Below are positions 18,893-26,362 of a stretch of 64,000 nt of DNA, in pieces (within the stretch, counting starts at the first letter, position 1; every line of letters begins with the position of its first letter). Source of the stretch: Thalassotalea eurytherma. Lineage in GTDB: Bacteria; Pseudomonadota; Gammaproteobacteria; Enterobacterales; Alteromonadaceae. The stretch covers positions 141,782-205,781 of the forward strand of contig NZ_BSSU01000010.1 in assembly GCF_030161415.1 (NCBI RefSeq). Reading direction: 5' to 3'. The notes beneath the pieces are model-generated. The model made no database searches. It was not told where the DNA came from and saw nothing but the letters and a program-made list of their open reading frames with translations. The position numbers were made by a program, and so were the translations under genes.

Positions 18893-19433
18893 AATCCACC
18901 TCGAGTGTTAATTTCAGCTTATCTAGCGCGCTATAAACTCTAGACTTCACTGTGTTAGTTGAGATCCCTAACTGTGACGCAATCTCATCAAACGTAAATT
19001 GTTGAAAAAACTTCATCTCGACAACAAGCTTTTGGTTGACGGGAAGTTGCTGCATCGCTACGAATAGCCGCTGAGATTTGAAATCATCGAAAAGTGCCTC
19101 TACGTGACAATCGTCCACTGCTCGGTTATCTAACGCTGGGCTTTCATCTAACGACAACGTTGGTTTTTTCCGACGGTAATATTCAATACACCGGTAATGT
19201 GCAATTTTAAACAGCCAGCCCTTAAATGGGCTTTCGCCTCGAAAGCTTGCCAAATTTCGATAAACAGCAATAAAAATATCCTGCATCAAATCAAGCGCGT
19301 CATCTTGATGGCTAACCATACGCAAGGCGTAGTGATATATCGGCTTTTCATACCTTTTCACTAACGTATTCCATGCCCGTGACTTGCCCTTTAGCGCATG
19401 TTTTATAAGTGTGTTATCACTTCGCTCAAACAC
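18882..19433 (-). CDS. ECF-type RNA polymerase sigma factor (sigma-70 family)
   Basis: A 183-residue sigma factor with region 2 at about residues 15-85 (YALRMVSHQDDALDLMQDIFIAVYRNLASFRGESPFKGWLFKIA has the -10 recognition signature) and region 4 at about 120-175 (LPVNQKLVVEMKFFQQFTFDEIASQLGISTNTVKSRVYSALDKL, a helix-turn-helix for -35 binding). The start is a GTG at 19433 with TAGGAA upstream. It heads a three-gene operon with a membrane anti-sigma candidate and an exported coiled-coil protein. Target promoters and inducing stress are unknown. Confidence 0.92.
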   Translation of the reverse strand: MFERSDNTLIKHALKGKSRAWNTLVKRYEKPIYHYALRMVSHQDDALDLMQDIFIAVYRNLASFRGESPFKGWLFKIAHYRCIEYYRRKKPTLSLDESPALDNRAVDDCHVEALFDDFKSQRLFVAMQQLPVNQKLVVEMKFFQQFTFDEIASQLGISTNTVKSRVYSALDKLKLTLEVDYET

Positions 19434-19505
19434 TTAAGTTCCTATTTTTATTTTCTTTAATATACAAGTGGCTTACTCGTAGCAAAAAGTTTGAAAATAT
19501 TTTAA

Positions 19506-20405
19506 TTATTTTTCAGATAAACAATCGGAGACGACTTGTCCCAGCTTTAAAAAGGTAGATTGACGCAAAGAAGTATCACGCCAAAGCATACCAATTTCGC
19601 GATACATATCATCTGGTAAGCGTTTAATCGACAAGCCCTGTCTAATGCCAATGCCTTGATCAACCGCCATTTTAGGAAGAAACGTAAAACCATGATGAAA
19701 GGCTGTCATCTCAACAAGAGTAGCCAAGCTTGACGATGAGAATTTGTGGATACGACTTTGATCACCTAATTGACAAGCTGACAAAGCATGCTCAGTTAAG
19801 CAGTGCTCTTTACTCAAAAGAAAAACGCTAGCTTCAGGCACTTGCTGGTAGTCTTGCGTCTTTAGGAACTGTTCTACTAGCGCATCATCGCCAGCAATAT
19901 AAAAAGGGTCTTTGCCTAACACTTTTGTTCTGAAGTTATGGCCATCGATCGGTAACGCAAGTAAAGCAATATCAATACTGCCGTCTGCGAGCTTAAGCAA
20001 TAGGTTTTCAGTCGTATCCTCGATAAAAAACAATTCGAGATCAGGTAATTCGTCCTGACATGACAAACTGAAATCACTTAAGAGATATGGCGCGATGGTG
20101 GGAATACAGCCGATAGACACAGTGCCACAACCGACTTGCCCTTGATATTGGGCAAACTGTTTCAACTCTTTAGCTTGTACAATGAGTTGCTGCGCTTTAC
20201 TCACAACTTCTTCACCTGTCACGGTAAAGCTAAAGGTTTTATGGTCACGTTCTAGTAATTGGCAGTTAAGTTGCTCTTCGAGTTTTAAAATCGCGCTACT
20301 TAGCGTTGATTGACTAATAAAGCAGGCTTTAGCTGCTCGATGAAAATGCTGATGCTGATGCAAGGCAACGAGGTAAGATAAGTGCTTAAGGCTTGGCAAT
20401 TCCAT
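19506..20405 (-). CDS. oxyR: hydrogen-peroxide-responsive LysR regulator OxyR
   Basis: A 299-residue LTTR. The N-terminal helix-turn-helix (about residues 4-62) is followed by the effector domain. It keeps the OxyR peroxide switch: Cys202 and Cys211 in HCLTEHALSAC have the exact spacing of E. coli Cys199 and Cys208, which form the activating disulfide. CIPTIAPYLLSDF and SLATLVEMTAFHHGFTFLP also match OxyR. It is divergent from ppiC and about 13 kb from ahpC/ahpF, a likely target. There are extra cysteines at 28, 48, 93, 100 and 116, so thiol chemistry could be broader than in E. coli. Confidence 0.9.
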   Translation of the reverse strand: MELPSLKHLSYLVALHQHQHFHRAAKACFISQSTLSSAILKLEEQLNCQLLERDHKTFSFTVTGEEVVSKAQQLIVQAKELKQFAQYQGQVGCGTVSIGCIPTIAPYLLSDFSLSCQDELPDLELFFIEDTTENLLLKLADGSIDIALLALPIDGHNFRTKVLGKDPFYIAGDDALVEQFLKTQDYQQVPEASVFLLSKEHCLTEHALSACQLGDQSRIHKFSSSSLATLVEMTAFHHGFTFLPKMAVDQGIGIRQGLSIKRLPDDMYREIGMLWRDTSLRQSTFLKLGQVVSDCLSEK

Positions 20406-20589
20406 AATCTATAAAACCTATCAAAATTGATGAATTAATCAATTATAGATTAAAGCTTTATATAACAACAAATTATAAATCTATCAATTTAATACATAGT
20501 TAAAAATAATCCAAAAAGTTGTTGATAATTGGTTGACCAATTAAGTATATTGGGAACGCGTTGTACCAATAAGTCGTAAGGTAAATAGA

Positions 20590-20871
20590 ATGGTAAGAGC
20601 ATCAGCAAGACATATCTTAGTTGATTCAGAAGCACAAAGTATCGAATTAAAAGCAAACATCGAGAATGGTGAAGACTTCGCAGAAGTTGCAAAAAAGCAT
20701 TCTCAGTGTCCATCTAAAATGCAAGGCGGAGCTTTAGGGTCGTTTGGCAAAGGTCAGATGGTAAAAGAGTTTGAAGACGTCGTTTTTAGTAGTCCATTAA
20801 ACCAAGTTCAAGGACCTGTAAAAACGCAATTCGGTTATCACTTAATTGAAGTTACGGCTCGTAGCGAGTAA
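20590..20871 (+). CDS. ppiC: parvulin-type peptidyl-prolyl isomerase
   Basis: A 93-residue cytoplasmic parvulin, the same length as E. coli PpiC, that catalyses cis-trans isomerisation of X-Pro bonds. Parvulin marks are ASARHILVDSE at the start, FAEVAKKHSQCPS, GGALGSFGKGQMV, F.S...VQGPVKTQFGYHLIEV at the end. There is no signal peptide or extra domain. AAGG upstream is a reasonable ribosome site. It stands alone between oxyR (divergent) and pit (convergent). Confidence 0.95.
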   Translation: MVRASARHILVDSEAQSIELKANIENGEDFAEVAKKHSQCPSKMQGGALGSFGKGQMVKEFEDVVFSSPLNQVQGPVKTQFGYHLIEVTARSE

Positions 20872-20890
20872 ATCCAGTGAAATTTTGATA

Positions 20891-20921
20891 AAAAAAAGCC
20901 AATCTTACGATTGGCTTTTTT
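20891..20921. terminator. bidirectional terminator between ppiC and pit
   Basis: GCCAATC (20898-20904) pairs with GATTGGC (20909-20915) around TTAC, with seven A before and six T after, so it serves both convergent genes. Confidence 0.92.
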
Positions 20922-20935
20922 ATTTCTGCTAATGC

Positions 20936-22201
20936 TTAGCTAAAGTAACTAGTCAGCATCCAGAAGAAGATAATCGACATACCAGCACCCGCTGGTAAGG
21001 TAATAACCCAAGATATTACGATATTTCGCACGACACCTAGGTTAATCGCAGCAATACCGCGTGCCATACCTACACCTAACACTGCACCTACAAGCGTTTG
21101 AGTAGTAGATATAGGTAAACCAGTACCAGAGGCAATAACTACAGTACATGCAGCAGCTAATTCAGCAGCAAAACCACGGCTAGGCGTTAGGTGAGTAATA
21201 CCTTTACCTATAGTTGCCATTACACGATGACCAAATAGCGCAAGACCGGCAACAATACCTAAACCGCCAAGTGGTAATATCCACCAAGCTAATGCTGTTT
21301 TCTTAGCAATTTCACCATTGTTAGACACGATACCTTCAACGGCAGCCAATGGACCAATCGCATTAGCGACGTCATTTGAGCCATGTGCAAACGCCATACA
21401 ACAAGCTGTTACAACCATTAAGATAGCAAACACTTTCTCTACGTTCGCATAGTGGTGCTTCTTCTCAGCTGACTCATCAAACTTGATACGAGCAATAAAC
21501 ACTTTACCGATTAACGCAACAACTAATGCAACGATAACTGCCCACATATAACCTTCAGCCGTACCTAGCTCTAAACCAACGTGCTTAAGACCTTTTTTAA
21601 TCGTCACTAATGATAAGACAAAACCCGCCATAAACATGTAAACAGGTACATAACGTCGTGCTTGTTTATATGGGTTTTCAGTGTCAAAAATTAACTTTTG
21701 CGCACTATTAAAAATAATGAAGGCAATAATACCTGAAATAAGAGGCGTAACTACCCAGCTACCTACAATACCACCAACTTTTGCCCATTCAACCGTATCT
21801 GTGCTTACACCAATTGCCGCGAAGCCAATTATTGCACCAACAATTGAGTGTGTTGTAGATACAGGCCAGCCTAGTGCTGAAGCAATTAATAACCACGTTG
21901 CAGCAGCAAACAATGCTGAAATCATACCAAAGACTAATAACTCTGGTGTATTGGCAAAGTAGCTTGCATCAATGATCCCTTTACGAATCGTTGAAGTAAC
22001 CTCACCACCAGCAAGGTATGCACCTGCAAATTCAAAAATCATAGCAATAATAATTGCTTGCTTAATCGTTAAAGCTTTCGAGCCAACTGACGTACCCATA
22101 GCATTAGCTACGTCATTAGCACCAATACCCCATGCCATGAAAAATCCGACAAGAGCAGCAAGGATGACTAACGTGTCACCGTAATTTGAGATAATTTCCA
22201 T
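20936..22201 (-). CDS. pit: low-affinity inorganic phosphate transporter, PiT family
   Basis: A 421-residue inner-membrane symporter with about ten helices in two inverted halves. The PiT signature occurs twice, as GANDVANAMGTSVGSKAL (about residue 27) and GSNDVANAIGPLAAV (about 272). It moves phosphate, usually as a metal-phosphate complex, with protons or sodium. It lies 8 bp downstream of a DUF47/PhoU-like gene, the standard pair in gammaproteobacteria. No Pho box is seen upstream of this pair, consistent with use under phosphate-replete conditions. Confidence 0.94.
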   Translation of the reverse strand: MEIISNYGDTLVILAALVGFFMAWGIGANDVANAMGTSVGSKALTIKQAIIIAMIFEFAGAYLAGGEVTSTIRKGIIDASYFANTPELLVFGMISALFAAATWLLIASALGWPVSTTHSIVGAIIGFAAIGVSTDTVEWAKVGGIVGSWVVTPLISGIIAFIIFNSAQKLIFDTENPYKQARRYVPVYMFMAGFVLSLVTIKKGLKHVGLELGTAEGYMWAVIVALVVALIGKVFIARIKFDESAEKKHHYANVEKVFAILMVVTACCMAFAHGSNDVANAIGPLAAVEGIVSNNGEIAKKTALAWWILPLGGLGIVAGLALFGHRVMATIGKGITHLTPSRGFAAELAAACTVVIASGTGLPISTTQTLVGAVLGVGMARGIAAINLGVVRNIVISWVITLPAGAGMSIIFFWMLTSYFS

Positions 22202-22209
22202 TGTTAAAC

Positions 22210-22890
22210 CTATTTTCTAGCTAACATGATTTCAAGGCGAGCACCTACACGCTCAGCTAAATCGGCAAGATCACCAACCCACTCGATGATTTGATATAAA
22301 AAAATCACATCAACTGGGTTTAATTCTGTCTCAAGTGCTAATAAATCAGCACGTAATTCAATTTGCATGGAATCAGTATCATCTTCGATCACATCTAATT
22401 GATTAATCATTTTTTCAACGATCTCAACTTCACGACCTTTGAAACCAGTTTCTAACAAATCATCTAATTCATTAATTGCATCAGCAGCTTTTTCTGTTGC
22501 ATCTAAACAACGGCCTAAATAGGCATTGAACTTAACTTTCAATGTTGCTGGTACTTCTAATTCTCGACCAATAACACGACCAGCAATGTCTTTTGCGCGG
22601 TTCGCAATTTTGTCTTGTTGTGTTAATAGTTCTAATAAATCAGCGCGATCAACCGGCATAAACAAACCACCAGGCAAATCTAAGCGAATTTGACGTTTAA
22701 TTGCATCCGCTTCTTTTTCAAGTTTTGAAATTTCAGCACGTTCTTTTTCAGCCAAATCCCAATTTTGTTCTTCAACAGCTGCAAAAAAAGGCACTAATCG
22801 ACGACCACATTTAGTCGCAACACGAATGTGCTTTTCTAACGGTTTAATTGGTGATTTTGCAAAAACACCAAGAATTGAATTTCCAGACAT
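22210..22890 (-). CDS. DUF47/PhoU-like Pit accessory protein (TIGR00153 type)
   Basis: A 226-residue all-helical cytoplasmic protein. MSGNSILGVFAKSPIKPLEKHI is the standard N-terminus of this family, and the ATG at 22890 has AGGAAA six bases upstream, so the longer reading to 22974 is rejected. The helices carry the acidic metal-binding patterns typical of PhoU-like folds (DKIANRAKDIAGRV, DVIEDDTDSMQ, EWVGDLADLAERV). Its adjacency to pit suggests that it regulates Pit activity, as PhoU does for Pst. Confidence 0.9.
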   Translation of the reverse strand: MSGNSILGVFAKSPIKPLEKHIRVATKCGRRLVPFFAAVEEQNWDLAEKERAEISKLEKEADAIKRQIRLDLPGGLFMPVDRADLLELLTQQDKIANRAKDIAGRVIGRELEVPATLKVKFNAYLGRCLDATEKAADAINELDDLLETGFKGREVEIVEKMINQLDVIEDDTDSMQIELRADLLALETELNPVDVIFLYQIIEWVGDLADLAERVGARLEIMLARK

Positions 22891-23023
22891 ACAGTTTCCT
22901 ATAGACAAATGTCTTAGTTTTTCTTCGGCGCGGATATTACCTGATATTGTGCATGTTGCAAGCATAAAACACATAAAATCGCGCCATGTAAAACCCTAAT
23001 GTTCGTTTATTAACCAATAAATA

Positions 23024-23072
23024 AAACACCATAAGGTAAAAAATGCAATGCATAATTAACCTTATGGTGTTT
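23024..23072 (-). terminator. large hairpin after phoU, probable terminator
   Basis: Perfect 14-bp arms AAACACCATAAGGT (23024-23037) and ACCTTATGGTGTTT (23059-23072) enclose a 21-base loop that itself holds TGCAATGCA. In the minus direction it is followed by TATTTATT. It separates the pst-phoU operon from the DUF47-pit pair. Confidence 0.7.
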
Positions 23073-23102
23073 AAAAAACTTTAACAGTGCTAAAAAATAA
23101 AC

Positions 23103-23795
23103 TTACATGTCATCAGGAGAGGTATGGCGAACAACCTTACCTTTGACAAAGTATATAATATATTCACAGACGTTTTGACAACGATCGCCAATACGCTCAA
23201 TCGCACGTGCCGACCAAATAACTGACATTACCGATGGAATAGAACGTGGATCTTCCATCATGTAAGTCATTAACTGGCGCATTAATGCATCGTAATTACG
23301 ATCAATATTTTTATCTGCTTTATGAAGCTCGATAGCAGCATCTACGTCCATACGAGTGAAAGCATCAAGGGTTTGTTGAAGTAATTGTAATACTGCACGC
23401 CCCAGATTATCTAAATTCATTAGCAAGTCTTGCTGCTTTGAATCAAAACTTTCTAAAGCTACCTGTGCGATTTTTTCAGCTTCGTCACCAATGCGCTCTA
23501 AGTCAGCAATGGTTTTGATAACAGCCATAATTAAACGTAAATCACCTGCAGCAGGCTGACGCTTCGCAATTATGCGTGTACATTCGTCGTCAATGCTTAC
23601 TTCTAGGTTATTTATTTTGTAATCACTTGCTAATACTTTTTGCGCAAGCTCTTTATCATTTTCATACACAGCTTTTAGTGAGTCACTTAGTTGTTTTTCA
23701 ACTAAACCGCCCATGTGCATCACATGATTAATAACGTTTTCTAAATCTTCATTAAATTGGCCCGAAATATGTCGACCAATATTTAAATTATCCAT
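23103..23795 (-). CDS. phoU: phosphate-system regulator PhoU
   Basis: About 230 residues forming two three-helix bundles. ISGQFNEDLENVINHVMHMGGLVEKQLSD at the start, IIAKRQPAAGDLRLIMAVIKTIADLERIGDEAEKIA and AIERIGDRCQNVCEYI are the two PhoU metal-binding motifs. PhoU inhibits PstSCAB transport and PhoR signalling when phosphate is ample. The ATG at 23795 aligns with E. coli PhoU; an in-frame ATG three codons upstream (23804) is equally possible given GGGGGAAAGGA in front. Last gene of pstC-pstA-pstB-phoU. Confidence 0.95.
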   Translation of the reverse strand: MDNLNIGRHISGQFNEDLENVINHVMHMGGLVEKQLSDSLKAVYENDKELAQKVLASDYKINNLEVSIDDECTRIIAKRQPAAGDLRLIMAVIKTIADLERIGDEAEKIAQVALESFDSKQQDLLMNLDNLGRAVLQLLQQTLDAFTRMDVDAAIELHKADKNIDRNYDALMRQLMTYMMEDPRSIPSVMSVIWSARAIERIGDRCQNVCEYIIYFVKGKVVRHTSPDDM

Positions 23796-23818
23796 AGGTA
23801 CCATTTCCTTTCCCCCTA

Positions 23819-24643
23819 TTAACCGTAACGACCAGTAATGTAGTCTTCGGTTTTCTTTTTAGACGGCGTCGTAAACAACGTATTTGTGTCGCTGTACTCA
23901 ATTAAATCGCCCATGTACATAAACGCTGTTTGATCTGATACACGCGCCGCCTGTTGCATGTTGTGCGTGACAATCACTACGGTAAACTGTTTCTTTAAAT
24001 CGTTAATCAATTCTTCAATGGTTAACGTTGAAATTGGATCAAGTGCTGACGTTGGCTCATCAAGAAGTAAGACTTCTGGTTGAATCGCAATTGCACGAGC
24101 GATAACAAGACGTTGTTGCTGACCACCTGATAAACCAAGTGCACTATCGTGCAAACGATCTTTTACTTCGTTCCACAATGCAGCACTACGTAAAGAGCGC
24201 TCACAAGCTTCATCAAGCACACGACGATTGTTTTCACCCATAATACGTAGGCCATACACTACATTTTCATAAATGGTCTTAGGAAACGGATTAGGGCGTT
24301 GGAACACCATACCAACTTTACGACGTAACATTGCAACATCAACATGTTTATTATAGATGTTTTCGCCGTGTAAGTTGATTTCACCATCAATACGACAGAT
24401 ATCAACAAGATCATTCATGCGGTTAATACAACGTAAAAGCGTTGATTTACCACAACCACTTGGGCCGATAAACGCGGTTACTTGCCCTTTAGGAATGGCC
24501 ATAGAAATATTTTGTAAGGCTTGTTTCTCACCGTAGTAAAGATTCAAGTTCTTAATGTCTAAGGCCTTTTGTTCGTCCGATAAATTATTAAGGTCTAATT
24601 TATCTTGCTCATTTGAAATCAAATCTGGATTTACTGAAATCAT
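23819..24643 (-). CDS. pstB: phosphate ABC transporter ATP-binding protein
   Basis: A 274-residue ATPase driving high-affinity phosphate import from the cytoplasmic face. It has Walker [10 protein letters not shown] (about residue 57), signature LSGGQQQR, Walker [14 protein letters not shown] and the switch His in [29 protein letters not shown] after the Q-loop is specific to PstB. A short extra N-terminal segment (about 25 residues) precedes the ABC core. It is 54 bp downstream of pstA and 23 bp upstream of phoU. Confidence 0.97.
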   Translation of the reverse strand: MISVNPDLISNEQDKLDLNNLSDEQKALDIKNLNLYYGEKQALQNISMAIPKGQVTAFIGPSGCGKSTLLRCINRMNDLVDICRIDGEINLHGENIYNKHVDVAMLRRKVGMVFQRPNPFPKTIYENVVYGLRIMGENNRRVLDEACERSLRSAALWNEVKDRLHDSALGLSGGQQQRLVIARAIAIQPEVLLLDEPTSALDPISTLTIEELINDLKKQFTVVIVTHNMQQAARVSDQTAFMYMGDLIEYSDTNTLFTTPSKKKTEDYITGRYG

Positions 24644-24697
24644 AATAACTCTTTCTTTTTGCTAATTCGCAATTTTAAACTTGATACCACTAGCGCC

Positions 24698-26335
24698 TTA
24701 GTGCTCTAGTGCTCGGTATTTTTCTCTTAAACGGTTACGAATCGAAACCGCTGTCATATTCAATGAAACAATAATCGTTACTAGTAATAGTGCTGTTGCA
24801 TATACTAATGGACGTGCTGCTTCTACGTTCGGGCTTTGGAAACCAACATCATAAATGTGGAAACCTAAATGCATGAACTTTCTATCTAAGTGCAAGAATG
24901 GGAAGTTGCCATCTAACGGTAATGTTGGCGCCATTTTCACAACACCTACTAACATTAGTGGTGCTACTTCACCCGCTGCACGAGCTATCGCTAAAATAAT
25001 ACCTGTCATAATTGCAGGGCTAGCGATAGGAATAATGATTCGCCATAAGGTTTCAGCTTTAGTAGCACCTAACGCTAATGAGCCGTGACGCATCGACGCT
25101 GGAATACGTGCTAAACCTTCTTCTGTTGAAACAATAACAACAGGTAACGTTAGAATCGCTAAGGTAAGTGCTGACCATAATACACCTGGCGTACCAAACG
25201 TTGGGCTTGGTAATGTTTCTGGGTAGAACAATTGGTCGAGACTACCACCTACCATATAAACGAAGAAACCTAAGCCGAATACACCGTATACGATTGATGG
25301 TACACCCGCTAAGTTAATCACAGCGATGCGAATAAACTTGGTTAACGCGTTCTTGCCTGCATATTCATGTAGGTAAATAGCGGCAACTACACCCAATGGC
25401 GCTACGATTACCGTCATTAACAATACCATTAGCACGGTACCGAAAATTGCTGGAAAGACACCACCTTCAGTGTTTGCTTCGCGAGGATCGTCGAATAAGA
25501 AACCTAATAAGTGCTTAAAGAACGTACCAATTTTATCGATAAAGCTTAACTTATTGCTATACGTTACGTTTAGAATGGTTTCAAAGTTTATTTCAACTTT
25601 CTCTCCACCCATCGCACGCAACACTAACTTGTCTCGTGCAACCTTATCGCGCAATGCCATTAGGTTCTTTTCAAGCTCAGCATATTCAGCATTTAACGCT
25701 AACGTTTGACTTGCGATATCCTGTTCAACGTCAGCAGTATAAGTACCATCTAATTGATGTTTACGTATTTTGAGACGTAAGCGCTCTAATTGATAGTTAA
25801 TCGCACCAATATCAACCTTTTGTAATTCGCGAATCTCTTCTTGAAAATCATTTACACGGGTTAATAGTGTGTCTAGTTGCTCAAGTGAAACAACTTTACC
25901 ATCTAAAACAACTTCTTCAATGTAACCATAAAAGTTACCATTAGAGCGTCGTTCAATAACAACTAACTCTTCAGGCTGTGAATGTTTTACAACCTGTGGT
26001 ACCAACAACCAGCGAAAGTCTAAGCTTACTAATTCACGGTTACCCGTTTTAACCAATAAGCGCTCAATGGTTTCTTGACCTGGTTTTAGATCAAGTTTTA
26101 CCTTGTTTAATTGCTTAACAGGGATACGCTCACGGTCATACACTTCACCGATAACCGTAGACGCTTTGCCAAACTCATCAACTAATTCAAACTGGTGAAT
26201 TTCCGAAGGCCAAAAGTATGATAAACCGCGAGACGCAATTAACCATAAGAGACCTAGTACTGAGATTAAACTCAGAGTAACACCAGCTGCAGACATCCAA
26301 ACCCATGGAGAGCCTGATTTAAACCAATTATTCAT
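24698..26335 (-). CDS. pstA: phosphate ABC transporter permease PstA, extended form
   Basis: A 545-residue permease, nearly twice the size of E. coli PstA (about 296). One membrane helix (about residues 14-36) is followed by a periplasmic insert of roughly 220 residues with a long charged helical stretch (LQKVDIGAINYQLERLRLKIRKHQ). The conserved permease core follows, with GVFPAIFGTVLMVLLM, GVPSIVYGVFGLGFF and the coupling loop GSLALGATKAETLWRIIIP. The extended form is typical of marine Alteromonadales and Vibrio. It pairs with an extended PstC. Confidence 0.93.
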   Translation of the reverse strand: MNNWFKSGSPWVWMSAAGVTLSLISVLGLLWLIASRGLSYFWPSEIHQFELVDEFGKASTVIGEVYDRERIPVKQLNKVKLDLKPGQETIERLLVKTGNRELVSLDFRWLLVPQVVKHSQPEELVVIERRSNGNFYGYIEEVVLDGKVVSLEQLDTLLTRVNDFQEEIRELQKVDIGAINYQLERLRLKIRKHQLDGTYTADVEQDIASQTLALNAEYAELEKNLMALRDKVARDKLVLRAMGGEKVEINFETILNVTYSNKLSFIDKIGTFFKHLLGFLFDDPREANTEGGVFPAIFGTVLMVLLMTVIVAPLGVVAAIYLHEYAGKNALTKFIRIAVINLAGVPSIVYGVFGLGFFVYMVGGSLDQLFYPETLPSPTFGTPGVLWSALTLAILTLPVVIVSTEEGLARIPASMRHGSLALGATKAETLWRIIIPIASPAIMTGIILAIARAAGEVAPLMLVGVVKMAPTLPLDGNFPFLHLDRKFMHLGFHIYDVGFQSPNVEAARPLVYATALLLVTIIVSLNMTAVSIRNRLREKYRALEH

Positions 26336-26362
26336 GATAATAAAAATTCCTTACCAACGGCC

